DNA of 64,000 nt from Distichodus sexfasciatus (lineage: Eukaryota > Chordata > Actinopteri > Characiformes > Distichodontidae), in NCBI GenBank assembly GCA_032718565.1, contig JAVGVS010000313.1, positions 168,116-232,115 of the forward strand. Direction: 5' to 3'. The position numbers and the translations under genes are program-made. Below the pieces are notes generated by a model. The model saw only the letters and a list, made by a program, of their open reading frames with translations, was not told the origin of the DNA and made no database searches. This document shows, piece by piece, positions 38,001 through 44,480 of the stretch (the first letter of the stretch is position 1; each line of letters starts with the position of its first letter).

Positions 38001-40316
38001 TGATGGTGAACCAGATTAGGAAAAAAAAATCTGGGATTAAAAAGGAAATGTTTATCATTTGGAATCACTGAATTATTATTTTTCCATTTCAATATCTTTC
38101 TGTATGTTATTTAGTCGTTAACTAAAACTGAAAATCGTGTTTTTACTTTGAAAGAAATAATGCTCAGATGAATAGACAGTATGTTGATATTTTTTGACAT
38201 CACTAGTCATAAACTAGTCATTTGGGCAAATCAAGCACACACCATGCCACAAAAACACATAGTTAAACCAGAATGCCATGCAAAACACAAACACACAGGA
38301 CATCATCTGATTTCTATCGAGGAATAAACGACATCCAGCTTCGACAAATGTGAGCAAATGTCTATTTTAGCAGAAACACAGCAAAATGCTGCACAACATT
38401 TTAAGATGAATGTGCCTCATCACTTTCTTTTCAGCCAAAAATGCTTAACTTTTATTTGTTCACTGTTGAGTCTGTATCTTTCCGCTGACAAGATGTGTTA
38501 CTTCAAGGAATTACTTCTTTGAAAAGTAAGAGCATGAGCAAAACTTTCTTTCACCCATGTATGGTTACATTTTATCCAAGGTCTGAATGCCAGCATAGAC
38601 TGCAAATGCAGGACTCACTCCCACCTCAAGATCCCTGACCAGCTGAAAAGCCCATTCAGACAAAGCTCAGACCAAATATAAACCTTGAAAAGGGACGTAT
38701 AACTCAAAATGCTGTTCATCTTGAAAAAAATATCATATATAACCTGTGCTTTCCATCTGAAATGGAGTTTATGAGGTTTATGGTTTGCAGACGACAAACC
38801 AAAAAAGAGCATCTTTATTATGAGTGAGTATTCACTTGAATTAATCTTAAAATCTCCATCAATCACTCGAGCAGAAAACACAAGCTTAACCTTCTGACAA
38901 AAATATTTCTGGGCCATTTCATTTACGCCCTTATTCACCCCGTTTCTGCGGCACCTTTTCCAGAGCACGTCACAACGCCACAAAACACCATAAAACATTG
39001 CCACTGGCGGTTGAGGTTTCTGCCTCATGGAAATCCGTAAATGAGAACGCTCCGTCAAAAAAACGAATGCGTCCACCTCGGCCATCAAGATGACCTGAGG
39101 CTCACCTAGTTGAACAATGTACAGAAAACCCCAATGCCCAGACGTGAGGCTAAAACAACAGAGGACTGACTCAAAACAGCCCTGCAACTTTAATCATTTC
39201 TATGCAAATTGTGGTTGGCTTGTGGTAGTAGGAAGAAATATATCTTTGTAAATATTTGCAAATGCCAGTGTTATCAGATGAAGCTCTTCCTAGTTTAGCC
39301 GGTCAACGTATGAAGCTCTGTGATCACAGCCCTTCTTCTCGGACAGCTTGAGATTAACTACATTTAACCTTACAGTGTATAATCCAGTCCTGCAGTTTTT
39401 GGATCATTCAAATTAGATCTGGTGTACTTCACAGTACTTTGAGCAAATTGAACATAGCAATGCATATAGTATATTCACACTATATTGACTATAAATCCAC
39501 TTATTACCGAAAAAGTCCTACTTCGACAAGCAACTTTATCACAGACAAGTCAGGCAAAGTTAATGGAGAGTCTGTCATGGTGTTGCTGCGAGTTTGTGAA
39601 TTTCTGATTTCCTTTGTGACCAATTCTCCAAAAAAAAAAATCTCTGAGACTTATGATTCTGAAATGCATAATTACATGTGTTGTTACTCTGTAATAACAG
39701 AAGAACAAATGCAAATTCGACATCCGCTGATATCACAAAGTTTGCATCCATTTAATATGTCAATTACAACCCAGACTGCCCTTTTTAGACTTGCGTTTGC
39801 TCTTTCGATGGGAATATATTCAGGGTGAATTCAGTTTTAACCTTGAGACTTTTCTCACATTTAAACAACAATAAAACCCCAAAGCAGGCCTGCACGATTT
39901 TGAGATAAAATCGGCACATTTGCTTCTGAGATTTGTGTTGAACTATTTTATCCAAGAATCTCAAATCAGAGCAAATGATATTCTATTATTCAGAACCCTC
40001 TTACAGATTAGTCATGAAAAATGAGAACCGGATGAGTTTCTCTGGCAAAGAAATGTAGCATGATGTGATTTATTTATTTGTCTTAATGACTCTTGGGCAT
40101 GACGCGATGACGGCGCAGAGTCGATGTATCGATGCAGCTCTACCTCAAAGATGGTTTTTAACAAGTTTATATTGCACTCAATCCAACAACGACACATTAT
40201 GACATGTAATAAACCTCACAAAACACTTTAACAATTGAAAAAAAAATAGACTTCAACCCACCTGAGGAGAAGGAGATGAGGAAAATACAGAACGCCAATT
40301 TCGTTGCTGGACCCAT
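6316..40316 (-). CDS. acvr2a: Activin receptor type-2A, 11-exon gene
   Basis: This is a type II serine/threonine kinase receptor of the TGF-beta superfamily. By family knowledge it binds activins, myostatin/GDF and some BMPs at the cell surface and phosphorylates type I receptors, which then signal through SMADs. Splicing eleven exons (listed separately) gives 451 codons before the last exon, against 449 that I recall for human. Residues 1-18 are the signal peptide. Ten cysteines (30, 52, 62, 80, 87, 93, 105, 106, 107, 112) form the three-finger ligand-binding domain, with N-glycosylation sequons at N44 and N68. A membrane span covers about 139-162. The kinase has its glycine loop near 203-208, lysine K221, HRD at 322-324, DFG at 342-344 and APE at 369-371. 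The extracellular and juxtamembrane sequence fits ACVR2A better than ACVR2B. Which teleost duplicate this is (acvr2aa or acvr2ab) cannot be decided here. Exon 11 has a disrupted frame. Confidence 0.95.
6516..7226 (-). repeat. acvr2a: acvr2a intron 10, almost entirely GA/CT low-complexity
   Basis: From about 6519 to 7190 the plus strand is a near-continuous purine tract of GA, GAGGGA, GAAA (about 6938-6972) and ATGAAGAGATGGA units, so the transcript strand is pyrimidine-rich over about 670 bases. It runs straight into the exon 11 acceptor. Long open reading frames on either strand here (serine/leucine-rich on minus, arginine/glutamate-rich on plus) are by-products of the dinucleotide repeat. 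Confidence 0.9.
7227..7357 (-). CDS. acvr2a: acvr2a exon 10 (kinase C-lobe)
   Basis: This exon has 131 bases, entering in phase 1 and leaving in phase 0, and encodes residues 408-451. It reads PVDEYMLPFEEEVGQHP, then LEDMQEVVVHKK, and ends ECWQKHT. The acceptor is GACAG (AG at 7359-7358), next to a CA/GT repeat. The donor is ACG|GTGAGA (GT at 7226-7225). Intron 9 is only 118 bases. Everything up to this boundary keeps a perfect reading frame over 1,353 coding bases. Confidence 0.95.
7476..7614 (-). CDS. acvr2a: acvr2a exon 9 (activation segment, APE, alpha-F)
   Basis: This exon has 139 bases, entering in phase 0 and leaving in phase 1, and encodes residues 362-407 plus one base. It contains VGTRRYMAPEMLEGAINF, the DMYAVGLVLWELASRC helix and TAAD. 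The acceptor follows a T-rich tract (plus-strand A run at 7619-7637), with AG at 7616-7615. The donor is GACG|GTGAG with GT at 7475-7474. Confidence 0.95.
7789..7903 (-). CDS. acvr2a: acvr2a exon 8 (catalytic loop and DFG)
   Basis: This exon has 115 bases, entering in phase 2 and leaving in phase 0, and encodes the end of Arg323 and residues 324-361. It contains the catalytic aspartate D324 in DIKSKNVLL and the magnesium-binding DFG in CIADFGLALKFE (342-344). It ends GETYGQ at the start of the activation segment. The acceptor is GTGCAG (AG at 7905-7904) and the donor is CAA|GTGAGT (GT at 7788-7787). Introns 7 and 8 are short, at 240 and 174 bases. Confidence 0.95.
8144..8289 (-). CDS. acvr2a: acvr2a exon 7 (kinase, up to the HR of HRD)
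   Basis: This exon has 146 bases, entering in phase 0 and leaving in phase 2, and encodes residues 275-322 plus two bases of Arg323. It reads GSMTDYLKANVVTWNELCH, then ARGLAYLH, and ends GHKPTIAH. The catalytic-loop HRD is therefore split between this exon and the next. The acceptor is CTCCAG (AG at 8291-8290), preceded on the transcript strand by a long CT-rich tract. The donor is CAG|GTAGGG (GT at 8143-8142). Confidence 0.95.
8290..9072 (-). other. acvr2a: acvr2a intron 6 (0.8 kb)
   Basis: The intron is bounded by GTGCTG at 9072 and CTCCAG at 8290. It contains a GA-rich tract (8303-8352 on the plus strand) next to the exon 7 acceptor, which is CT-rich on the transcript strand. The rest is unremarkable. 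Confidence 0.85.
9073..9216 (-). CDS. acvr2a: acvr2a exon 6 (kinase N-lobe)
   Basis: This exon has 144 bases, phase 0 at both ends, encoding residues 227-274. It contains DKQSWQNEYEIYNLPGM, HENILQFIGAEKRG and LWLITAYHEK, which correspond to the alpha-C helix, beta-4/5 strands and hinge of the kinase. The acceptor is TCCCCAG (AG at 9218-9217) and the donor is AAG|GTGCTG (GT at 9072-9071). Intron 5 is only 251 bases. Confidence 0.95.
9468..9611 (-). CDS. acvr2a: acvr2a exon 5 (juxtamembrane, glycine loop, catalytic lysine)
   Basis: This exon has 144 bases, phase 0 at both ends, encoding residues 179-226. It starts DPGPMPPSPILG and carries the glycine-rich loop ARGRFGCVW and the ATP-binding lysine in VAVKIF (K221). 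The acceptor is GTTCAG with AG at 9613-9612. The donor is CAG|GTACGT with GT at 9467-9466. The length matches the corresponding human segment. Confidence 0.95.
9700..10080. repeat. Dispersed repeat, copy in intron 4
   Basis: The words 'gcgaattgtggcacctttgg', 'gccgtaaacagcgtgtttt' and 'cgacgccaccaaataaacga' recur, diverged, in the same or complementary arrangement at 22750-23280. No protein is recognised, so this looks like an old non-autonomous element. Confidence 0.5.
10985..11010. repeat. GT dinucleotide microsatellite
   Basis: This is an uninterrupted (GT)n run of about 12 units in intron 4. Confidence 0.9.
11091..11114. repeat. GA dinucleotide microsatellite
   Basis: This is an uninterrupted (GA)n run of about 12 units, 80 bases from the GT microsatellite. 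Confidence 0.9.
11580..12060. repeat. Minisatellite of 6/18-bp units open on both strands
   Basis: The tract is built of variants of CTCGACTCTTCCTTCGCG and shorter 6-base multiples such as 'ctccactctgccgtc'. Because the unit is a multiple of three, both strands stay open: serine/alanine/leucine-rich on plus (about 11582-12070) and lysine/glutamate/serine-rich on minus (about 11410-11955). It sits inside the dispersed repeat that begins 'gggctgcacaattaatcg' at about 11399. I regard the frames as non-coding. Confidence 0.8.
12347..12373. repeat. TAAA tetranucleotide run
   Basis: This is a pure (AAAT)n run of about six to seven units in intron 4. Confidence 0.9.
13312..14229. mobile_element. 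Composite TIR element of the GTGACYCTSCACGG family
   Basis: The outer ends are exact inverted repeats beginning GTGACTCTGCACGGCA, at 13312 and reversed at 14229, and continuing through 'accagtcgcttgtcgca'. A second, internal right end of the sister subtype (reverse of GTGACCCTCCACGGCA) closes at 13954. Positions 13312-13954 match the full 642-base element at 57248-57889. Positions 13960-14229 contain pieces of the same element, including an inverted 'cacttggcgtgacaggag' segment. No transposase is encoded. Confidence 0.85.
14485..14660. mobile_element. MITE of the 'ccacgtccacacg' type, left part
   Basis: The sequence 'aggccacgtccacacgta' followed by 'cgtccacacgtaaacggcg' and 'gtgtggacaag' is the organisation of a short inverted-repeat element common in fish genomes. 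The right terminus is not clear. A palindromic relative lies at 59628-59706. Confidence 0.55.
16021..16205 (+). mobile_element. tRNA-derived SINE, copy 1
   Basis: A tRNA-like head with B box 'ggttcaagtccc' is followed by the family body: 'ggactggtaaaggtact', 'cccactgctccttcacag', 'gcagaggtcaca', and the tail 'aatgacaaataatcactcac'. Seven other copies in the window share this order, so it is a retroposed family and not a tRNA gene. Confidence 0.85.
18563..18717 (-). CDS. acvr2a: acvr2a exon 4 (transmembrane segment)
   Basis: This exon has 155 bases, entering in phase 1 and leaving in phase 0, and covers residues 127-178. It encodes a short linker containing TSNPFTQKPP, a hydrophobic span of about 24 residues (roughly 139-162), and the cytoplasmic boundary motif YRHHKLAYPPVLVPTQ, which is almost identical to ACVR2A. 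The acceptor is TCTCCAG with AG at 18719-18718. The donor is CAG|GTACGA with GT at 18562-18561. The exon is isolated between a 9.0-kb intron on the 3' side and a 3.1-kb intron on the 5' side. Confidence 0.95.
18871..19765. repeat. Tandem array of about 42-bp units, about 21 copies
   Basis: Each unit contains ACCGCACCTTTAATGCCA, then 'ctatactcagtatgaccgt' or the shorter 'ctatactcagtaagagt', then 'ctacat'. Units alternate between 41 and 43 bases. Divergence between units is low over most of the array, with a decayed last unit. The array begins about 150 bases inside intron 3 from the exon 4 acceptor. Confidence 0.95.
20046..20070. repeat. CA dinucleotide microsatellite
   Basis: This is a (CA)n run of about 11 units in intron 3. 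Confidence 0.85.
21203..21389. mobile_element. Short TIR element (about 187 bp)
   Basis: It begins 'ttagggctgggtgg' and ends 'attgcccagtcctaa', which are inverted complements with few mismatches. It has no coding capacity. The termini resemble those of the many hAT-like non-autonomous elements in fish. Confidence 0.55.
21792..21901 (-). CDS. acvr2a: acvr2a exon 3 (ligand-binding domain, second part)
   Basis: This exon has 110 bases, entering in phase 2 and leaving in phase 1. It encodes residues 90 (split serine) to 126, with the hallmark triple cysteine and the motif CCCEGNMCNEKF that closes the three-finger domain (cysteines 93, 105-107 and 112). The acceptor is CCCGCAG with AG at 21903-21902. 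The donor is A|GTAAGG with GT at 21791-21790. Human ACVR2A has Arg at the exon 2/3 junction, whereas the split codon here reads AGC (Ser). The segment after the last cysteine is poorly conserved, as expected for the membrane-proximal linker. Confidence 0.94.
22750..23280. repeat. Dispersed repeat, copy in intron 2
   Basis: This is the longer sister of the repeat at 9700-10080, sharing 'ggtgccacaattcgcc', 'gcggtaaaacagtgtattt' and 'cgacaccacggaataaacga'. It ends in 'ccgatatatttcacagctct', suggesting an old TIR element whose ends have decayed. No protein is recognised. Confidence 0.5.
23899..24353. mobile_element. hAT-like MITE (TAGGGATGCACGATA family), copy beside exon 2
   Basis: The left end 'tagggatgcacgatatggg' is followed by the family words 'ccgatgccgatgtccgata', 'gataccggtacagataaacg' and 'tgtgcactacctagc'. 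The end 'accacatagaaaagtatga' to 'agtacgcag' also occurs in the copies at 30932 and 32505. It stops about 22 bases short of the exon 2 donor. Confidence 0.75.
24377..24590 (-). CDS. acvr2a: acvr2a exon 2 (ligand-binding domain, first part)
   Basis: This exon has 214 bases, entering in phase 1 and leaving in phase 2. It encodes residues 19-89 plus two bases of residue 90, beginning GAILGRSETHEC and ending DDVNCYD. It supplies cysteines 30, 52, 62, 80 and 87 of the activin-receptor domain, the KDKR..HCFATW and KQGCWLDD signatures, and two N-glycosylation sequons (N44, N68). The acceptor CCGCAG lies at 24596-24591 and the donor is AG|GTACGG at 24376-24375. A MITE copy ends within about 25 bases of this donor. 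Confidence 0.95.
25145..25451. mobile_element. hAT-like MITE (TAGGGATGCACGATA family), short complete copy
   Basis: It begins 'tagggatgcacgataatat' at 25145 and ends 'atatcgtgcacccctg' at 25451. These are inverted ends with subterminal 'atcggaatcggcc' and 'atcggcatcggcc'. The interior is about 307 bases with no coding capacity. It is the smallest copy with both ends in the window. Confidence 0.8.
26155..26265. mobile_element. Short palindromic MITE ('ggttaagcctagtc' type)
   Basis: The segment 'aggggttaagcctagtcttg' is answered by the inverted 'gtctgggactaagcctaaac'. A related segment lies at 48560-48690 ('attaagcttagtcctag' with 'ttaggcctagattaggctta'). Both are short inverted-repeat elements without genes. 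Confidence 0.55.
27160..28100. mobile_element. Nested pair of TIR elements
   Basis: The outer element ('gggttgaccgattatcggtc' at left, 'cccgttaactagcaataatc' at right) is interrupted after 'ctctgtgccgt'. The same sequence runs uninterrupted in the copy at 29935-30090 ('ctccatgtgccgttccaaat' to 'accgttaactagcaataa'). The insert, about 27320-28012, starts 'aaggccctacgattt' and ends 'gatctcatagggcccta', its own inverted ends. Confidence 0.7.
27524..27745 (+). pseudogene. Degenerate CGGBP1-like / hAT BED-type zinc-finger fragment
   Basis: From the ATG at 27524 the frame reads residues such as SVSAKFRAEQ, a stop, then DFYESGEQLFCTFCQHTIDC and TRKNT, a second stop, then KHSHQK. The C-x2-C pair followed by a histidine pair is the pattern of the BED-type finger at the N-terminus of CGGBP1-like proteins derived from hAT transposons. 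Two stop codons make it a pseudogene. It sits inside the TIR element at 27320-28012. Confidence 0.6.
28545..28745 (+). mobile_element. tRNA-derived SINE, copy 2 (diverged)
   Basis: The head reads 'acggtcagggcgttcgtctc', 'gatctgaaggtcgcc' and B box 'ggttcaaatcc', as in the family. The body is shortened and diverged ('agacactgcccag', 'aatgcagagagtg'). Confidence 0.7.
29935..30090. mobile_element. Partial copy of the 'accgattatcgg' TIR element
   Basis: This copy shares 'accaattatcggtatcgg', 'accatcactgatatcaagtg' and 'accgttaactagcaataacc' with the interrupted element at 27160-28100 and shows the uninterrupted arrangement. A SINE copy follows directly. Confidence 0.65.
30097..30320 (+). mobile_element. 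tRNA-derived SINE, copy 3
   Basis: Head 'agtgtaacggtagggagttg' and B box 'ggttcgagttccc' are followed by the body 'ggactggtaaaggtacc', 'actgcccc', 'cccactgctccttaacgg' and 'gaggtcacatttggttgtgg'. This is one of the most complete copies. Confidence 0.88.
30932..31500. mobile_element. hAT-like MITE (TAGGGATGCACGATA family), copy in intron 1
   Basis: The left end 'tagggatgcatgatatggg' is followed by 'cgatgccgatatcc', 'gtgcactacctagtgcac' and 'accacatagaaaagtatga', in the same order as in the copy at 23899. The right end is unclear. Confidence 0.7.
32505..33525. mobile_element. hAT-like MITE (TAGGGATGCACGATA family), long copy split by a SINE
   Basis: It starts 'tagggatgcacggcatcgg' and ends with 'ggatatcggcatcggcc' and 'gtaattcccacatcgttc', the inverted subterminal pattern. 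A DANA-like SINE at 32855-33147 interrupts it. Without the SINE it is about 720 bases. No transposase is encoded. Confidence 0.75.
32855..33147 (+). mobile_element. DANA-like tRNA-derived SINE with target duplication
   Basis: A-box-like 'gtggcgcagcggtaagcg' and B-box-like 'gggttcaagctcc' are followed by 'gtggagtttgcacattctcc', 'catgcaatgtaggttgact' and an (ATGA)n tail, the DANA/HE-type organisation of fish SINEs. The flanks 'gcggtatgcgtctc' (32841-32854) and 'ggtagtatgcatctc' (33148-33162) form a diverged target-site duplication inside the host MITE. Confidence 0.85.
34653..35214. mobile_element. hAT-like MITE (TAGGGATGCACGATA family), copy with both ends
   Basis: It begins 'tagggaagcgcgacatggg' and ends 'ttattgtgtatcccta', with subterminal 'cgatgccgatatccgat' and 'ccgatgccgattccgata'. 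It contains the family core 'gtgcactacctagtgag'. It is 562 bases long and has no gene. Confidence 0.8.
36357..36450. mobile_element. Fragment of 'aggggtgtaacgatac' TIR family
   Basis: The end 'aggggtgtaacgatacatca' is followed by 'atcgattcgatgatcaac'. The reversed end ('gcatcgttacgcccct') occurs at 7710-7728. Larger members lie at 42060-42465, 43380-43470 and 45558-46182. Confidence 0.6.
40262..40316 (-). CDS. acvr2a: acvr2a exon 1 (start codon, signal peptide)
   Basis: The ATG is at 40316-40314. The 55 coding bases give MGPATKLAFCIFLISFSS plus one base of a glycine codon, so the exon ends in phase 1. The peptide has a basic residue followed by a hydrophobic core, a classic secretory signal, and it aligns along its length with the ACVR2A leader. 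The donor is CAG|GTGGGT, with GT at 40261-40260. I chose this ATG because the residues after it match ACVR2A from the first methionine and because exon 2 continues in frame. The 5' UTR must lie at higher coordinates, but its limit is not visible. Confidence 0.92.
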
Positions 40317-41950
40317 TTTCAATAGGTTTTATTCCTTACAGAATCCAATAGCAGCAAGGCAAAAAAGTTATTTTTACTCGTTCTGTGAGGGAAAACTCAT
40401 TCAAAAAGCAGGCCCCATAGATTTATCGATAGGCAAATTGGGAGGGGGAGCACCAGAAAAAAAGATGCAAAAATGGGATTGTTACATAAATACTGGTACA
40501 CGTTAGTTATTTATGAAGGTGGGACAGCAGGAACTTAAGGGTAAGCCCCATGTTAAAGAAATTAGTTAATTATGTCCACGATAAATCAGTCAGAAAAGGG
40601 AATATGTGGTCCGCCTGAGGCGAAACAGCAACAACTGTCGAGCAAATGAACCAGAGCGCTCGATAAGGTTTTCCAAATGAGTCGGGGCGAATAACAAGAA
40701 CGAAACAAGACGTGCACAAATCTACTTTTCAATCGTTTTCTAGTCAAAACCCTGACCAAAAATATAAACCTCAGCCTCTCGTTCAACGTCACGGCAAACG
40801 TCAGGCGATTTTTATTGCCCTTAACGTTACGAGGACGTGGAGGTAGCGCGTTTATAGGGCTGGAGATGCTGATTTTTTTTTGTTTGTTTTAAGACTGGCA
40901 GCAAGTAGTATTATTCTTGCTTAAGGAATTGGAAAAATTGAGTTCAAATCTTAAACATTCGGCCGCCGTGCGCGAGCCTCTCGCGCTAAAGCTCTTCGAG
41001 CCGAAGTTGTCGCTGAAAACAAGCCCGAGCTTAACATGGCTAACATGCTAAACAACCACATTCCGCTCCAAATCACTCTCCTTCTTCCCTCAAACGCATG
41101 TGCAAAAAGAGACAGTCCTCCGCACGCAAAAAAAGCCTAACAGTTTCTGATCTTGTTCTCTTGAAGCTTGGTTAAAACGTGGACGTCGTGAAATATCGAC
41201 GTCTTGACAACGTCCGCTTGCCCGAATCGGATCCTTTGGCGACGCTTAGCATGGCCGACTGTAACTTCAAACTGAGAATAAAAACCAGGCAAAATTGACA
41301 AAAAATGTGCAGACAAAGTCCTCTAAAAGTATTCCTGTAGATCAAAATCGAGGGTTTCTCGGCTTCATCCTTTTTTCCAGTGACAGTGATCTTAAATCGA
41401 TTTCGCCCCCTTCGTCTCCCTACGCTGCCGTCAGTAAAGTGGTTCACACTGTAGGCATACTGTATTCAAGATGGCAGCCGGGGCGGATTGTTTTTGTTTT
41501 TTTCTGCCCTTCACCAAGGAGGTGAACCAAAACAACACTCTTCGCCCTAAGTAGTGCACAATGCAGCTCTTAAACCCCGTCTTTTCACCCTTCACGCTAT
41601 CATGGCAAGTCCTTTCACCAAACATTTCACTTCTATGCCAAAATAAAGTATTCTTTACCACATATTTCACCACTTAGTATCCAAGCTGGCATTTTTTCTC
41701 GTGCACTACCTAGGGATTCATGAACATTTTAGCGCCTCGCATTATTTCCCGCCCCTTTTTGCGTCTGCGGTATGTGTGGCGCCGACTGACGGAGCCAGGA
41801 GCCAATCGGAGTTCTCCCAGCCCGTTAAGTCCCGCCCCTTAAAGGGTGACCGCCTCACGCGCGGAGTGTTCCGAGTGCACTGAGTGCACAGAATAATAGC
41901 TTTACATTGGCTCTCTGGGAGTAAAGATGAGTTTATATGGCGGCTATAAT
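40317..41950 (-). promoter_or_regulatory. acvr2a: Upstream region of acvr2a with promoter-like motifs
   Basis: The transcription start and 5' UTR must lie here or further right. A moderately CpG-rich stretch is at about 40790-41060. About 1.4-1.5 kb from the ATG there are two GC boxes (cccgcccc at 41748-41755 and 41831-41838) and a CCAAT word (41802-41806). These lie in DNA that also looks like a dispersed 'gtgcactacctaggga' repeat, so the motifs may be incidental. No clear CpG island is visible. Confidence 0.3.
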
Positions 41951-42059
41951 GCGATAAAACACTGGAGCTCATATCAGTTGCTGATATCCCAAAGGACAAG
42001 ATTTATCACACAGTTTCTGCCCTGTAAAATATTACTACTGGGATTTAGTGGTGGTCAGT

Positions 42060-42465
42060 CGTTTTTTAAATAGGGGTATAAACCACAAGATTCTTCATGA
42101 TATGGACGATGATTTGACGTCTGTTAATATTACAAAGTTTGCTACGATACAATATCGATTTAAGAACCAACAATCGATATCAGACAACATGTGCCAACTC
42201 TACACAATCACTTCCATTCATATCAAATCACAAAAGCATCTGAAATATCATTTGACATTTTATTTCGGAGCTCAAGCAGATGATAACCAAACATTCTTCA
42301 CTTTTAATAAATAAAATAGACGCCCTGTTCAGTAGTAAGTCATTATACGATACGTTTGATGTCTGATCAGTGTTTTCATTTTGAATCCATGCCATGGGCT
42401 CGTTGATTACTGGATCAATGTATTGATATAGATCAATGTAGACTGATCTATCATTACATCCCTAG
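42060..42465. mobile_element. TIR element of the 'aggggtgtaacgatac' family
   Basis: The left part 'ataggggtataaaccac' and the right part 'tgggctcgttgattac' to 'tctatcattacatccctag' are the family's inverted ends. Between them are 'gatttgacgtctgttaatat' and 'cctgttcagtagtaagtc', words shared with the copy at 45558-46182. It has no gene. Confidence 0.65.
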
Positions 42466-43226
42466 TGCAAAAGCAATTGCATATAATGCTGTAGAATTTT
42501 CTATTGCCAGCCTATAGCGTTAAAAGATTAAGGCAAAGGTAAAGTGAACCTTGAGCATTTAATTTACAGTTGGGCGATTTAATGTTATATATTAATTGAT
42601 TAATGTTAATATACAATATGTATTGAAAGTTTTTCCTATTCAGTTCAAAAATAAGTGGGAATATGCAGAAATGACGCACTACAAACAGTGACAGTTTGAT
42701 TTTTCTAATGATGCATTACAAATATCGCTCATATCGGACACTCAATATATTGCCCAGACCTAATTTAAGTAAACTGTAAACTGTAAGTGAACAGTACAAC
42801 AGAGTTATAGCAAAAGAATTTAGAACAGCTCTTAAAGTGATGTCAGCCAGGCTCAATTCTGAGGAGTCTGAGCATATTTAGTGTTCACATGTGCCCAAAA
42901 ACACTAGCTTGAGTTCATATTTAGGGCTAGAAGAAACCAAATGTGAAAACATCCGTAAACTTGGCATCGTGCTATGGTTCATATTAAAGTCAGACTTGAA
43001 CTGTGTATCATAATATTAATACATGTGTAATTGCTGGTCTTGACTAACTTGATGCACAACCACCCTATTGCAATAATACTGTCAACCTGAATTGTTGGGC
43101 TCGGAATTAGTCACAGCGCGTTTACAATGTCCAAGTTATGACAATAGCAATATAATAATCGCAGTGTTTGGAGGTTGAGGCTGATGCACATAATGACAGT
43201 GACATGCATCAATAAAGAGATAATTT

Positions 43227-43229
<3 letters not shown>

Positions 43230-43258
<29 letters not shown>
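43230..43258. repeat. CA dinucleotide microsatellite
   Basis: This is a (CA)n run of about 14 units in the upstream flank, just before another partial copy (about 43290-43470) of the 'aggggtgtaacgatac' family. Confidence 0.9.
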
Positions 43259-43261
<3 letters not shown>

Positions 43262-44189
43262 GAGCTCAAACCTTTATTCAGTGGTGTATTTCACCTGGAG
43301 ATTCCCACCTATAAGATTTTTGGTTAAAGTCCCACGAGAGTCTAAACCTCCTGTTCAGGTGTGAAGTGGCATTACAGTACGTATGATGTCTGATTGATGG
43401 TTTTATTTCATTCGATGTTATGGGCTTGTTGATCATCGAATCAATGTATCAGTGTATGGTCACACCCCTAGTGTTTCTCTTCCTAGATCTCATGCTTGGT
43501 GTGTGTTTATTTGTGTGTGTATTCATACATTTGTGTCTTTGTGTGGGCTGATCTAATACCCCAGATCCCCTCTTTTCCAAGCCTCATTTAACCCAGCGTT
43601 TTCATTTCTGCCAAAAACAAAACATTACAGTGCTGTGATCTAAGCCGGTCCATTTTCTCACGTAACGAGCGTACCCAAATTTTTAAAAACGCTCTCTTTT
43701 GTGGCTAATGCTGACACGAGATGCCATTTTCGCCCGAACGGGTGCCGACATTGACAATATCCCTACTAAGCTAGTATGAAGGTCAAGCGCTAATGGGGAA
43801 TGATATTGTCCCACCACTTTCTCTCCCACTCGTGATATTTAAAACCCCAAATAATGCTGAATAATGCTCTTTTTTTCAGTCCCCTAACCCTTTTTCTCTC
43901 TCTTTCTTTTTCTCTCTTCACAGTCTCACTTGATCTCCTGTATGAACAGTGACTAAGAAATAAAAGTAGACATTATATAATACATATATATTTTATAATT
44001 TTGGAAATATCTTTAGAATGAAAAATATTTAAAAAGAAATATATATATATATAAAAAAATATATAGCTGACAGAAACTCTGGCCAATTTATTAGGAAGTT
44101 GATTACCAGTAGTGAAATTACTTTTAAAACACTACAGAGTTGGAGAGTAGAGTTCACATCGGCCAAGACGGAAGCAGTGTGGGGGAAGT

Positions 44190-44480
44190 TACTCCAAAAA
44201 TGTAAATAGTTACACATTACTAGTTAACTGGAGTACGTCACTTGTTACTCTATTTCAGAAAGTAACTTCACTACTCATTACTTTCTGGTTTGCTGCAAAT
44301 CTCCAACTTTACGTGAGTGTGCAGCGGTTGAAAGGAGTTTCTCACCTGGGCACAGCTTGGATTTATTCATTTTACACGTTAACCTTTGATTTCACAACGC
44401 AAAAACGTGGGTAAAACTATATGAATTGTAATGCGTTATGTTATTTCGTTACTGACAAAAGCAATGACATTACTGTAATG
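44190..44480. repeat. Dispersed repeat with 'gttactcc...gttacac' words
   Basis: The region from 'gttactccaaaaatgtaa' to 'atgcgtaacttcc' resembles shorter segments at 45610-45680 and 56938-57060. It is an old dispersed element. The open frame next to it (44470-44871, minus) has no recognisable domain. Confidence 0.4.

Larger units (their letters stand above)
24591..40261 (-). other. acvr2a: acvr2a intron 1 (15.7 kb)
   Basis: This is the largest intron, bounded by GTGGGT at 40261 and CCGCAG at 24591. It contains several hAT-like MITEs, two tRNA-type SINEs, a nested DANA-like SINE and a MITE nest with a broken zinc-finger gene, listed separately. Between these the sequence is ordinary unique-looking intron. 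I see no conserved exon in 35220-40260. The 190-codon open stretch at 38615-39187 on the minus strand has no domain I recognise and no convincing splice context. Confidence 0.85.

Noticed and set aside
38615..39187. 190-codon open frame on the minus strand in intron 1
   Set aside because: No recognisable domain or repeat, and no splice or start context. The surrounding AT-rich intron can yield one such frame by chance. It would need expression or conservation data.
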